Source of the DNA: Saccharopolyspora erythraea NRRL 2338
Lineage (GTDB): Bacteria; Actinomycetota; Actinomycetes; Mycobacteriales; Pseudonocardiaceae
Reading direction: 5' to 3'
DNA: 64,000 bases
Assembly (NCBI RefSeq): GCF_000062885.1
Contig: NC_009142.1
Coordinates: 4,887,584-4,951,583, forward strand
The position numbers and the translations under genes are program-made. Below the pieces are notes generated by a model that was not told where the DNA came from, did not search any database, and saw only the letters and a list, made by a program, of their open reading frames with translations. Each line of letters begins with the position of its first letter. Position 1 is the first letter of the stretch. Of this stretch, positions 43,829 to 52,951 are shown piece by piece.

Positions 43829-45160
43829 ATGCTGGCAGCCCTCGGCTTCACCACGATCGCCCTCTTCCTGCTGCTCACCATGACCAGGCGCGTCTCGGTC
43901 CTGGTGGCGCTGGTCCTGCTCCCGGTCCTGGCCGCGCTGGCGGGCGGGTTCGGAGCAGAGCTTGGCCCCGTGGTGCTGGAAGGGCTGTCCACGGTCGCCC
44001 CGACCGGCATCATGATCGCCTTCGCGGTGCTGTACTTCAGCCTGATGGTCGACGCCGGCCTCTTCGATCCCCTGATCCGCGCCATCCTGCGCATCGCCGG
44101 GAACGACCCGCGGTGGGTCGCCGTCGGCACCGCCGTCCTCACGATGTGCGTGGCCCTCGACGGAGACGGCGCGTCGACCTTCCTCATCACCGTTTCCGCG
44201 CTGCTGCCCGTCTACAAGCGACTGGGCATGCGCCCGCTGGTGCTGACCGGTGTCGTGTGCCTGGGCGCGGGCGTGATGAACATGGTCCCCTGGGGCGGCC
44301 CGACCATGCGCGCGATCACGGCGCTGAAGCTGGACAGCTCCGAGATCTTCACGCCCGTTCTGCCCGCGATGGGCCTCGGCATCGCGTGGGTGCTGGTGGC
44401 TTCCTTCCTGATCGGTGGCCGCGAGCGACGCCGTCTCGGCGCGCTCGGGGTACCGGTTCCCCGGGAGGAGGCGGAACGAGACGCACCCGCGCAGGTCAGC
44501 GGTGACGGGCCCGGCACGATGCGGGCGCCGGAATCGCGGCGGACCTGGCTGACCGCGTTCAACCTGGCCCTGACCGCCGTCCTCCTCATCAGCCTGGTCC
44601 TGGAGCTGATGCCGCTGCCGGTGCTGTTCGTGCTCGGGTTCGCGATCGCGCTGCTGGTCAACCACCCCACCTGGGAACAGCAGCAGGCCGTGCTGGACCG
44701 GCACGCCAAGAGCGTCGTCCTGGTCACCACCATGATCTTCGCCGCGGGCGTGTTCACCGGAGTCCTCACCGAGACCGGCATGATCAGCGAGATGGCCAGG
44801 GCACTGGTGTCGGTCGTGCCCGCCTCCCTCGGCGGTCACCTGCCGGTGCTGGTGGCTGTCACCGGCATGCCCCTGAGCCTGGTGTTCACCCCGGACGCCT
44901 ACTACTACGGCATCCTCCCCGTGCTCGCCGAGACCGCCGGCGCGTACGGCCTCGCCCCGGCCGAAGTCGCCCGGGCCGCCGTTCTCGGGCAGATGACCAC
45001 CGGGTTCCCGCTGAGCCCGCTGACCGCGTCCACCTTCATCCTGGTCGGGATGAGCGGGGTGCAACTCGGCCGGCACCAGCGCTTCATCTTCGGTTGGGCC
45101 TTCGCCACCACCCTCGTCATGACCGCAGGAGCGCTCCTGACCGGCGCATTCGCCCTCTGA
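43829..45160 (+). CDS. CitMHS-family citrate/organic-acid transporter
   Basis: A 443-residue inner-membrane protein with about twelve hydrophobic helices. It starts MLAALGFTTIALFLLLTMTR and carries the family strings VALDGDGASTFLITVSALLP, GVMNMVPWGGPTMRA and MPLSLVFTPDAYYYGILPV. CitM/CitH relatives import citrate as a metal complex with protons. The frame extends to ATG 43715, but homology begins at 43829. The LysR palindrome would lie immediately before 43715. Confidence 0.9.
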   Translation: MLAALGFTTIALFLLLTMTRRVSVLVALVLLPVLAALAGGFGAELGPVVLEGLSTVAPTGIMIAFAVLYFSLMVDAGLFDPLIRAILRIAGNDPRWVAVGTAVLTMCVALDGDGASTFLITVSALLPVYKRLGMRPLVLTGVVCLGAGVMNMVPWGGPTMRAITALKLDSSEIFTPVLPAMGLGIAWVLVASFLIGGRERRRLGALGVPVPREEAERDAPAQVSGDGPGTMRAPESRRTWLTAFNLALTAVLLISLVLELMPLPVLFVLGFAIALLVNHPTWEQQQAVLDRHAKSVVLVTTMIFAAGVFTGVLTETGMISEMARALVSVVPASLGGHLPVLVAVTGMPLSLVFTPDAYYYGILPVLAETAGAYGLAPAEVARAAVLGQMTTGFPLSPLTASTFILVGMSGVQLGRHQRFIFGWAFATTLVMTAGALLTGAFAL

Positions 45161-45289
45161 GTCCTTTCGTCGCGGATGGCGACGACCGAGCTGTCGTTGA
45201 CCGCAGTGTCGCCGGCGCGTACCGGCAGGCCGCCGAAGGCGTGGGACTCGACCCGGGCTGCTCAGGCGCAGCGGTGACCAGTCCCTGCG

Positions 45290-46123
45290 TCAGAGGATCG
45301 GTGCGCCGCCGGTGACGGCGATGCGCGAACCCGAGACGTAGCTCGACTCGTCGGAGGCGAGCATGACGTAGACCGGCGCCACCTCGGCGGGTTGCCCCGC
45401 GCGCCGCATCGGCACCTCCTGGCCGAACTGCTCGACCTGCTCCGGCGGCATCGTGGCGGGGATGAGCGGTGTCCAGATCGGGCCGGGCGCGACGCTGTTG
45501 GACCGGATGCCCCGGTCGCCGTACATCCGCGCCAGTCCCGCGCTGAAGTTGGCGATCGCGGCCTTGGTCGCGTCGTAGGCGAGCAGCTTCGGCGGTGGCA
45601 TGTCGGAGTTCACCGACGTGGAGTGGATGATCGACGACCCCGGACCCATGTGCGGCACAGCTGCCTTGCACAGGTGGAACATCGCGTCCAGGTTGGTGGC
45701 CACGGTGCGGTCCCACTCCTCGTCGGGGATGTCCTCGAGCCGGTCGCGGGTCATCTGGAAGGCCGCGTTGTTGACCAGCACGTCGATGCGCCCGAAGTGC
45801 TCGACCGCCTGAGCGATGACCGCTCGGCAGTGCGCGGGCTCGGCGAGGTCGCCGGGCACCAGGACGGCTTTGCGCCCGGCCTGTTCGACCAGTTCGGCGG
45901 TGTCCCGCGCGTCATCGTGCTCGTCCAGGTACGACAGCAGGACGTCCGCGCCCTCGCGGGCGAAGGCGATCGCCACGGCCTTGCCGATGCCGCTGTCACC
46001 CCCGGTGATCACCGCGGCCTTGCCCTCCAGCCGCCCGGAACCGGTGTAGCTGTTTTCGCCGTGGTCCGGACGCGGCCGCATCAGCCCTTCCACACCTGGC
46101 GGTGTCTGCTGCTGGTCGCTCAT
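45290..46123 (-). CDS. Short-chain dehydrogenase, YghA/YhdF general-stress type
   Basis: A 277-residue SDR. The N-terminal Gln/Pro-rich tail (MSDQQQTPPG) precedes LEGKAAVITGGDSGIGKAVA, VLVNNAAFQM, catalytic Ser in IIHSTSVNS and Tyr-x3-Lys in LAYDATKAA. It ends SYVSGSRIAVTGGAPIL. The long N-terminal tail and PxW-type end mark the stress-inducible group often annotated as glucose-1-dehydrogenase-like. ATG 46123 with GGAGG 5 nt upstream. Convergent with the transporter gene (128-bp gap with no feature seen). Confidence 0.9.
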   Translation of the reverse strand: MSDQQQTPPGVEGLMRPRPDHGENSYTGSGRLEGKAAVITGGDSGIGKAVAIAFAREGADVLLSYLDEHDDARDTAELVEQAGRKAVLVPGDLAEPAHCRAVIAQAVEHFGRIDVLVNNAAFQMTRDRLEDIPDEEWDRTVATNLDAMFHLCKAAVPHMGPGSSIIHSTSVNSDMPPPKLLAYDATKAAIANFSAGLARMYGDRGIRSNSVAPGPIWTPLIPATMPPEQVEQFGQEVPMRRAGQPAEVAPVYVMLASDESSYVSGSRIAVTGGAPIL

Positions 46124-46276
46124 CGTGTCCTCCTTCCCGCCCGACGGGGTGCCCATCGCGCCGCCGCGAAACACCCGAGCCGGACGCGGTCGTACCGCGG
46201 CGACGGACTCGCTGCGGGACTCTTCGCCCCTCTGGAGGCTGTCGCCCCCGTCGGGCCACTGCGACACTGCTCGGCT

Positions 46277-46716
46277 ATGACAACTCGACGGCGGGCCGCG
46301 GTCGCTCTGACGTGGTGCGCCTTGGCCGCCTTCCTGAGCGGATGCTCCGCCGACGACGAACCGGCGCCACCACCCGAGTCCACCGCGGCGCCGAGCACCG
46401 CCCTGACGAGCGGGGCCACATCGACCGACGCCGCGCCCCCGCCACGGTCGACACCGCGGGACAGGCGTGCGACGCGGTACTGGCGATCGAAGCCAACGGT
46501 TTCCGTACCAACCCCCAAGAGCTCTACGACGCGGCCGAGGCAGGCAGCAGGTCGTCGAACCCGGCCATCCGCGACAAGGCGCAGCTGCTCGCCGCGTACT
46601 CGGCGATGGCGTCGGCGTCCATCCAGACAGGCGGTGACCCGGCCCAGCACATGCGGCAGCTGGGCGGGATGGTGCTCGACCTGCTGGCGGCCTGCCGGGA
46701 CAACGGCCACGGGTAG
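46277..46716 (+). pseudogene. Lipoprotein gene with a single-base frameshift
   Basis: ATG 46277 opens a clear lipoprotein signal (TTRRRAAVALTWCALAAF, lipobox LSGC) and a Pro/Ser/Thr linker, but the frame then turns into low-complexity basic sequence. The frame shifted by one base continues with PATVDTAGQACDAVLAIEAN, FRTNPQELYDAAEAG and MVLDLLAACRDNGHG to a stop at 46716. One missing C in the CCCCC run at about 46436-46440 would join both halves. Either a mutation or an assembly error. The reconstructed protein is about 146 residues with no recognised family. Confidence 0.7.
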
Positions 46717-46738
46717 CCGGCACCGGGCCGGCGTGCCG

Positions 46739-48037
46739 TCAGCTCGTCGGGGACTTCACGCTCAGCGCCAGCAGCGCCACGTCGTCGGTCGGCCCCGGGT
46801 CGAACCCGGCGAGCAGCCCGGTCAGCTCGCTGATCTGCTCACTCGCCGAGGTGGTGGGGTGGGACGCGAGGAACGCCTTCAGACCTTCCTCCCCGAAGAA
46901 CTCACCTCTGGGCCGGGCTTCGGTGAGGCCGTCGGTGTAGAGCAGCAGGGTTTGCCCTTCCCGCAGGTGCAGGCGGCAGGACTCGAACTCCGCATCCGGC
47001 AGCGCGCCGACCAGCATCCCGCCCGGGAAGATCTCCTCGACGACACCGGAGCCCGAATGGGTGCGCAGCGCGGGCGGATGGCCTCCACCCGCCAGCGTGA
47101 TCTCGAAGCCTCCGGTGGGCTCGGGCCGCAAGAGGCCGAACAGCACGGTGCAGTGCTGCGGCACGTTGGGGTCCAGCAGCAGCGCCGCGTTCAGCTCGGC
47201 CAGCACCGCTGCCGGGTCCTGGCTGTGCAGCGCGGCCGCTCGCAGGGTGTACCGGGTGAGCGACGTCACCGCGGCGGCCTGTGCGCCGTGGCCGGTGACG
47301 TCACCGAGGAAGAACGCCCACCGGCCACCGCCCAGGGCGAACACGTCGTAGAAGTCGCCGGTCACCTCGGCGGGAGACGCGGCGTGGTAGTGGCAGGCCA
47401 CCTCCAGGCCGGGCACCGACGGCAGCGACGGCGGCAGCAGGCTGCGCTGCAGGGCGGAGGTGATGCGCTCCATCTGGCCGCGTGCCCGCCGTTCCTTGCG
47501 CAGGGTCAGCTGTGCCGAGCGGCGCAGCTCCAGGGCGTCCATGACCACCCCGGCCAGTTCGCGGAGCGTGTCCAACTCGTCCTGACCGATCTGGCGGGGA
47601 CGGGTGTCGAGGATGTCGACGGTGCCAAGCCGATGCCCGTCGGAGGTCGTGATCGGCGCGGCGGCGTAGAACCGCACCCCCATCTCGCCGTGCACCAGCG
47701 GGTTTCCGGCGGTGCGCGGATCGGTCAGGGCGTCGGTGACCACGTACGGTTCTTCCTGCTGGATCGCCGAGGCGCACAAACCGGGGGCGCGCTCGATCTC
47801 GGTCACCCCGTGCAGGCCATGGGTGGCCTTGAACCAGATCCGGTCGGCATCCACGATCGAGACCGTGGCCACCGGTGCCCGCAGGAGCTTCGCGGCCAGC
47901 GCCGCGACGCGGTCGAAGGGCCCGTCCGGTGGGGTGTCCAGGATGTCGTAGCGGGCCACCGCCGCCAGCCGCGAGTCCTCGATGGTCGCCGCGGCACGGG
48001 TCGCCGCGTCGCTGACCGTGGCGTTGTCCGATAGCAC
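46739..48037 (-). CDS. GAF - PP2C (SpoIIE-type) serine phosphatase
   Basis: About 432 residues. The GAF domain spans roughly 20-185 (RYDILDTPPDGPFDRVAALA, GLCASAIQQEEPYVV). The SpoIIE/PP2C phosphatase spans about 215-430 with the acidic metal ligands in EVTGDFYDVF, LGDVTGHGA, LYTDGLTEAR and PTDDVALLAL. Such enzymes dephosphorylate anti-sigma-factor antagonists. A STAS protein is encoded nearby on the other strand, but its serine is missing. GTG 48037 has GGAG 9 nt upstream; GTG 48058 and ATG 48208 are alternative starts. Confidence 0.9.
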   Translation of the reverse strand: MLSDNATVSDAATRAAATIEDSRLAAVARYDILDTPPDGPFDRVAALAAKLLRAPVATVSIVDADRIWFKATHGLHGVTEIERAPGLCASAIQQEEPYVVTDALTDPRTAGNPLVHGEMGVRFYAAAPITTSDGHRLGTVDILDTRPRQIGQDELDTLRELAGVVMDALELRRSAQLTLRKERRARGQMERITSALQRSLLPPSLPSVPGLEVACHYHAASPAEVTGDFYDVFALGGGRWAFFLGDVTGHGAQAAAVTSLTRYTLRAAALHSQDPAAVLAELNAALLLDPNVPQHCTVLFGLLRPEPTGGFEITLAGGGHPPALRTHSGSGVVEEIFPGGMLVGALPDAEFESCRLHLREGQTLLLYTDGLTEARPRGEFFGEEGLKAFLASHPTTSASEQISELTGLLAGFDPGPTDDVALLALSVKSPTS

Positions 48038-48405
48038 CTGAGCTCGCTCCACCTTCACAGACTTGGCCCCCGTCCGACGGATGCAGGCACACTGCACCGC
48101 GGCCGACAGGCGGACCGCTGACCAGAAGGCGCGACGGTCCGGACTCTGTTCCTCGGCTGGCTGCTCAACCGACCCCGAGCTTAACCGACAGCACATCACC
48201 CACCGCACCCGAGCGGGCCTCCGGCGCGACGACCGAGGCGGACGCCACGGGATCGCTGGTGGCGGCCGGTGGGCCGGCAGGTTTGATCCTCGGCTGCCGG
48301 GGTACTAGATCTTCGGCGCGAGCAGCGGTGCTCGGCGTCCAGGCGCGGCCGGTCGGTGTGCGGGTCCAGGCCGCGGAGCAGTGCGGAAGAGGAAGGGCGG
48401 CAACG
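48038..48405. other. Gene-free divergent region
   Basis: A 368-bp stretch between the phosphatase and STAS genes. The phosphatase frame could extend to 48208. I see no RNA gene, repeat or strong hairpin here. It presumably carries the two divergent promoters. Confidence 0.5.
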
Positions 48406-48834
48406 ATGACCGTTCAGCAGCTGGGTTCGCAGCTCCCGGAACCGGTGGTGCCCTCGCCGGAGCCCGTGCCGAGGGTTGCGTTGCGGGGCAACGTGTTCCG
48501 GCCGCAGCCGGATGCGCTCGTCATGGCCGTGGAAGGCGAGGTGTCGCAACGCTGCGCCGACGAGCTGGAGGCGTTGCTGCGGCCGAGCCCGGACCCGGCG
48601 ATCCGCTACCTCGTGGTGGATCTGAGTCGTGTGCACCGGCTGGGCATCGCCGGCCTGCAGTTGCTCACCCGCGCCTACATGACCACCCGGAGCAGTGGGA
48701 TCGGCCTGCGCGTGGTGGTCGCCACCGACGAGGTTCGCGACGCGCTGCGGACAGCCGGACTCGACGTCGTACTGGACTGCCGCCCGAACGTCGCGGCGGC
48801 CCTGGTCGACGGGCAGCCCCGCGATGCGCGTTGA
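48406..48834 (+). CDS. STAS-domain protein without a phospho-serine
   Basis: A 142-residue anti-anti-sigma-like protein. A Pro-rich N-terminal tail is followed by a STAS domain with MAVEGEVSQRCADELEALL and LVVDLSRVHRLGIAGLQLL. In canonical antagonists the loop reads DSSG with a Ser that is phosphorylated; here the equivalent positions are Gly-Ile-Ala-Gly, so kinase/phosphatase switching in the usual way is not possible. It may be a constitutive binder or a sensor partner. ATG 48406 is preceded by an AGGAAGG-rich stretch about 10 nt upstream. Confidence 0.85.
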   Translation: MTVQQLGSQLPEPVVPSPEPVPRVALRGNVFRPQPDALVMAVEGEVSQRCADELEALLRPSPDPAIRYLVVDLSRVHRLGIAGLQLLTRAYMTTRSSGIGLRVVVATDEVRDALRTAGLDVVLDCRPNVAAALVDGQPRDAR

Positions 48835-48962
48835 CTGCGGGGAAGTGACGCCCGACTTTCCCTCTCCAGAAACGCATTCGCCATCCTGCAGGATGATTCA
48901 CAAGCGCCGATTCCGGGTACTACGACGATGACAGCCTTCCGCCAGTCACCTTTGGAGAAGAC

Positions 48963-49118
48963 GTGATCACTCTTGGTCTGATCTTGCTGATCCTTGGCGT
49001 GGTGCTCAACATTTCCATCCTCTACACGATCGGTGGCATCCTGCTCGCAGTGGGGCTCGTGCTGTTCGTGATGGGTCGGACGGGAACCAAGGTCGGTGGA
49101 CGAAGCCACTGGTTCTGA
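48963..49118 (+). CDS. Tiny two-helix membrane protein
   Basis: A 51-residue protein: MITLGLILLILGVVLNISI forms the first helix, YTIGGILLAVGLVLFVMG the second, and RTGTKVGGRSHWF a basic tail. It resembles the small DUF6131-type proteins of actinobacteria, of unknown function. GTG 48963 has GGAG 5 nt upstream. A strong terminator-like hairpin follows 14 bp after the stop. Confidence 0.75.
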   Translation: MITLGLILLILGVVLNISILYTIGGILLAVGLVLFVMGRTGTKVGGRSHWF

Positions 49119-49132
49119 CGGAGCCGTGCGGA

Positions 49133-49162
49133 CCGGATACCGGGGCCGGCTCCGGTATCCGG
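49133..49162. terminator. 11-bp perfect hairpin
   Basis: CCGGATACCGG and CCGGTATCCGG pair perfectly around an 8-nt loop, just after the tiny membrane protein and before the convergent YdcF gene end at 49247. Probably a bidirectional terminator; no U-run is present, as is common in actinobacteria. Confidence 0.7.
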
Positions 49163-49246
49163 CCATCAGATCGTCCACATTGAACAACCGGTAGGGGCCG
49201 GTGTCACCCCAGCAATCCGGTGTCACCGCGGGGTGCGCAGGTCCGC

Positions 49247-50242
49247 TCAGAACGCGGAGACGACGCTGGTGCTGACCAGGAACAGGCAAACGCCGATGTT
49301 CACCACCCGGTGCGCCAGGAAGACCGCCACGAACTCGCGGATCGTCGCGCTGGGCAGGAAGTAGCGCGCCGTGCGCGAGCCGATCACCTGCGCGTTGACC
49401 TTCTCGCCGCGAGCGATGCGGGCGGCCCGCATGACGTGGAAACTGTTGGTGACGACCAGGCAACGGTAGTCCGGGCGGCGCTCCCGCATGATCGCCTTGC
49501 TGAACCGCAGGTTCTCCTCGGTGCTCCGCGACTGGTCCTCGACCAGGATGCGGTCCTCGGGCACGCCCTGGGCGATGAGGTAGTCGGCCATCGCGCGCGC
49601 TTCGGGAAGGTCCTCACCAGGCCCCTGCCCGCCCGAGGTCACCAACACCGGACGGCGGCCCTTCGCCTCTTCGGCCTCGAACGCGGCCCGCGCCCGGTCG
49701 AGGCGGCCGGCCAGCAGCGGCGGCACCCGCGAACCGATCAGCCCCGAACCGAGCACCACGATGAAATCGACGTCGCGGCGATGCCGGATCCTGCCGTAGA
49801 CGAACGAGTACAGCAGGAAGCACACGAACAGCAGCGACACGTACGCGAGCACGTCGCTCACCGCCTCCACCGCGACCTGCAGCGGCAGCCAACGCGTGAT
49901 GTTGGCCAGCGCCTTGACCGCCACGATGCCGATGATCCCCAGACCGGCGGCCAGCGACAGCAGGTTCGCCGGGCGCTTGCCCTCACGGCGCATCATCGTC
50001 ACGCCGTTCACGATCAGGAACCCCGCCAGCACGAGAGTGATCAGCGGAAGCAGGAGCAGCACCCCCAAGAGCACGACGGCGGCCGCCTGCCGCGAGACCG
50101 CGCTGAGCTCCAGCAGCAATCCTCCGGCCAGGAAGACGAGCGCGAGGAAGAGGTAGACACCGTTGCGCACGAGCCGCCGGTCGTAGAGGAAACTGACCAG
50201 GAAGAGCAACAGGAAAACCCCGGCGACACCGAAGAAGAGCAT
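49247..50242 (-). CDS. YdcF-like (DUF218) membrane protein
   Basis: A 331-residue protein. Four to five N-terminal transmembrane helices (residues about 1-150) are followed by a DUF218/YdcF domain with DFIVVLGSGLIGSRVPPLLAG, PVLVTSGGQGPGEDLPEA, VEDQSRSTEENLRFSK and VVTNSFHVMRAARIAR. One more hydrophobic segment lies at the C-terminus. The E. coli relatives ElyC and YdcF are linked to envelope polysaccharide metabolism; the reaction is unknown. ATG 50242. Confidence 0.88.
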   Translation of the reverse strand: MLFFGVAGVFLLLFLVSFLYDRRLVRNGVYLFLALVFLAGGLLLELSAVSRQAAAVVLLGVLLLLPLITLVLAGFLIVNGVTMMRREGKRPANLLSLAAGLGIIGIVAVKALANITRWLPLQVAVEAVSDVLAYVSLLFVCFLLYSFVYGRIRHRRDVDFIVVLGSGLIGSRVPPLLAGRLDRARAAFEAEEAKGRRPVLVTSGGQGPGEDLPEARAMADYLIAQGVPEDRILVEDQSRSTEENLRFSKAIMRERRPDYRCLVVTNSFHVMRAARIARGEKVNAQVIGSRTARYFLPSATIREFVAVFLAHRVVNIGVCLFLVSTSVVSAF

Positions 50243-50364
50243 GATCCGCAGGCTATCCGATCGGGCTGCGACCGATCCGCGGACTCGACAACTTGTGATC
50301 TTGGTGCCGATCGCGGGTGCGGCTTGACACCACTCGGCCGGTGAAGACCGGCACGCGTTCGCCG

Positions 50365-51609
50365 CTACGAACCCGTCGTCGACGGGCGCACGCGAGCGGT
50401 CCACGCGACGGCCGGGATGATGGCCAGGCCGAGGATGCCGCCGGCGATGGCCAAAGCGCTGAAGCCGCTGGCCGCCACGACCAGACCAGAGGCCGTTCCG
50501 CCTCCCGCCCCGGCGAGGGCGACGGCGACGTCGACGGTGCCCTGCGTCTTGGCGCGGGTGGCCAGCGGAACCGTGTCGGTGATGATCGCGGTGCCGCTGA
50601 CCAGCCCGAAGTTCCAGCCGAGCCCGAGCAGGGCGAGCGCGAGCGCCAGCAGCCACACCGAGTGGGGCGGCGCCAGAGCGGCGAGCAGACCCGAAGCCAG
50701 CAGGGTGAGCCCGGACGCGGCGGCCACCGCCAGGCGCCCGAAGCGGTCGACGAGCAGCCCGCTGAACGGCGACGGCAGGTACATCGCGCCCACGTGCACG
50801 GCGATGACCAGGCCCGCGGCGCCGACGCCCTGGCCGTGGTGCTGCATGTGGATGGGCGTCATCGTCATGACGGCGACCATGATGAGCTGGGTCAGCACCA
50901 TGACGGCCGTACCCAGCAGCAGAAGTCCGCTGCGTCCGGTGGGGTCTACCGGTTCGTCCGCGTCCCCGTTGGCGGCACGCGCGTTCTCCGCGGCGTGAGA
51001 GCGCGCGGTGAGCAGCGGATCAGGCCGGAGCATGATCCACAGCACGACTCCGGCGGCGGCGTAGGCGAAGGCCGCCAGGATGAACGGCCCGGCCAGCGAC
51101 GGGATGCCCACGGCGTCGGCCACCGAGCCCATCACCGTGACCAGGTTCGGTCCCGCGACGGCACCCGCCGTGGTCGCCACCAGCACCGTGCTCACCGCCC
51201 GGCCGCGGTGGTGCGGCACGGCCAGATCGGCTCCCGCGTAGCGGGCCTGGAGGTTGGTGGCGGTCCCCGAGCCGTAGACGAAGAGCGAGAGGAAGAGCAG
51301 GAACACGCTGCCGGTCGCGGCGGCGATGACGACCCCGAGGCCGCCCACGGCTCCCACGACGTAGCCGGCGGCGAGCCCGGTGCGACGGCCCAGGTGCTGC
51401 GACGTGCGGCCGATGACGGTCGCGGCGACGGCGGAGCCGATGGTGAACAGCCCGCTGGGCAGGCCGGCCAGACCGGTGCTGCCGAGCATGTCCTCGGCGA
51501 GCAGGGCGCCGACGGTGATGCCTGCGGCGAGCCCGGCTCCACTGAGGACCTGGGCGCCCACGAGCACGGCGAGGATGCGCCTTTGCGCCGGATGAACAGC
51601 GGCGGTCAC
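50365..51609 (-). CDS. MFS transporter
   Basis: A 414-residue major-facilitator protein with about twelve helices. Loop 2-3 carries the motif A-like GRTSQHLGRRTGLAAGY, and the second half repeats it as GLLVDRFGRLAVAAAS. A hydrophilic loop of about 35 residues separates the halves. Substrate cannot be deduced; a drug or metabolite exporter is likely. It is downstream of, and co-directional with, the ArsR-rhodanese gene (162-bp gap), which may regulate it. Confidence 0.85.
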   Translation of the reverse strand: MTAAVHPAQRRILAVLVGAQVLSGAGLAAGITVGALLAEDMLGSTGLAGLPSGLFTIGSAVAATVIGRTSQHLGRRTGLAAGYVVGAVGGLGVVIAAATGSVFLLFLSLFVYGSGTATNLQARYAGADLAVPHHRGRAVSTVLVATTAGAVAGPNLVTVMGSVADAVGIPSLAGPFILAAFAYAAAGVVLWIMLRPDPLLTARSHAAENARAANGDADEPVDPTGRSGLLLLGTAVMVLTQLIMVAVMTMTPIHMQHHGQGVGAAGLVIAVHVGAMYLPSPFSGLLVDRFGRLAVAAASGLTLLASGLLAALAPPHSVWLLALALALLGLGWNFGLVSGTAIITDTVPLATRAKTQGTVDVAVALAGAGGGTASGLVVAASGFSALAIAGGILGLAIIPAVAWTARVRPSTTGS

Positions 51610-51771
51610 AGGTGTGCCTCCCGATGGCGGGGATGAGCTGACGCGGCCGGAGGCCGCGGAGGCGGAGAGCCGGCCGCCGTCACCCGCGCAGCGGGCTGGT
51701 CGACTGGGGACGCGGCGGTCATCGCACTCACTGCCGCCACACCGTTGCCGTGGTCGTGCACGTACCGGCGG

Positions 51772-52434
51772 TCACGTCGTTTCCACCGGCAGTTCGGCCA
51801 AGCGCCATTCGAGCATCCCCTCGGCCAGGCGACGCGCGGGGCGGCCGTGGGCGGTGAGCAGGCGCACGGCGTCGTGGGCGAGCACGCAGTAGCTCCCGCG
51901 GCAGTAGGCGACGACCTCCTGGTCGGCGGAGATCTCGCCGAGCTTGCCGGCCAGCTCGTCCAGCGGGACCGACACCGCGCCCGGGATGTGGCCGGCCTGG
52001 TACTCCTCGCGCGGCCGCACGTCGAGCACGACCACGTCGCCGAGCTCCACCCGCCGCAGCAGTTCCTCGCGGCTGACGTGCTCGGCGCCGTCCCCCGCGC
52101 CGAAGTAGTCGGCGCGGGCGGCTTCCACGTCGGGCAGGTGCGCATCGGCCACGGCGCGCACGAGCGCGTACAGCGCGGCCACATCGCTTCCCGCCAGCCG
52201 GTAGTGCACCTTGGTGCCCTCTCCGCGAGTGACGACGAGGTTCGCCCGCTTGAGGGTCTGCAGATGCGCCGAGGCGGTCGTCATCCCGAGCTGGGCCGCG
52301 CGCGCCAGCGACTCGACCGTGCGCTCGCCCTGCGCGAGGATGTCCAGCAGTTCGAGCCGCTTCCCGCTGGCCAGCGCCTTGCCCACGCGCGCGAACTGCT
52401 CGAAGAGAACCGCCTTCGCACCCTGTTCACCCAT
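51772..52434 (-). CDS. ArsR-family regulator fused to a rhodanese domain
   Basis: A 220-residue protein. The N-terminal about 95 residues form an ArsR winged helix (KRLELLDILAQGERTVESLA, AQLGMTTASAHLQTLKRANL). The C-terminal about 105 residues form a rhodanese domain with VVVLDVRPREEYQAGHIPGA and the active loop VAYCRGSYCVLAHDA, whose first Cys is the catalytic one. The fusion suggests sensing of sulfane sulfur or persulfide. ATG 52434. Probably acts on its own promoter and the downstream MFS gene (inference). Confidence 0.92.
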   Translation of the reverse strand: MGEQGAKAVLFEQFARVGKALASGKRLELLDILAQGERTVESLARAAQLGMTTASAHLQTLKRANLVVTRGEGTKVHYRLAGSDVAALYALVRAVADAHLPDVEAARADYFGAGDGAEHVSREELLRRVELGDVVVLDVRPREEYQAGHIPGAVSVPLDELAGKLGEISADQEVVAYCRGSYCVLAHDAVRLLTAHGRPARRLAEGMLEWRLAELPVETT

Positions 52435-52549
52435 CGCTAATCCAATCTTCCGTGGAATAGCGTACAAGAGATCGCTGCCCAGGACAGCGGTCGAAACCGG
52501 CGCCCTGCACGACTCCCCACCGGGAACCGGCAGTCCCTAACCTGACCTG

Positions 52550-52891
52550 ATGACCGTAGACCTTTTCGCGGGGATCCCCGTCCGCGACTACGCCGCGGCG
52601 GCGGCCTGGTACGAGCGGCTCCTCGGCGCCCCGCCGGCGTTCCTGCCCAACGACACCGAGGCGGTGTGGGAGCTCGCCGAGCACCGGTACGTGTTCATCG
52701 AGGTGCGACCCGAACACGCCGGACACGCCATGCACACGATCTTCGTCAGCGACTTCGACGCCCGCGTCTCGCGGATCGCCGAGCGCGGTCTGGAGCCGGA
52801 CGAGCGCGAGACCTACTCCAACGGCGTCCGCAAGGCCACTTTCCGCGACCCGGACGGCAACGAGATCGGTTTCGGCGGCGCGCCGGTCTGA
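52550..52891 (+). CDS. VOC/glyoxalase-family protein
   Basis: A 113-residue single-module VOC protein: LFAGIPVRDYAAAAAWYERL, then LGAPPAFLPNDTEAVWEL, EHRYVFIEV and the closing FRDPDGNEIGFGGAP. Metal-binding acidic and His positions are partly kept (His in AEHRY, Glu in GNEIG). Function unknown; such proteins include isomerases, dioxygenases and resistance proteins. Divergent from the ArsR-rhodanese gene. Confidence 0.88.
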   Translation: MTVDLFAGIPVRDYAAAAAWYERLLGAPPAFLPNDTEAVWELAEHRYVFIEVRPEHAGHAMHTIFVSDFDARVSRIAERGLEPDERETYSNGVRKATFRDPDGNEIGFGGAPV

Positions 52892-52951
52892 CCGAGGCGG
52901 TCCTCACCGAAGAACCGGTCCCGTCTTCAGCCCCGAAGAACCGGCCCGCCT

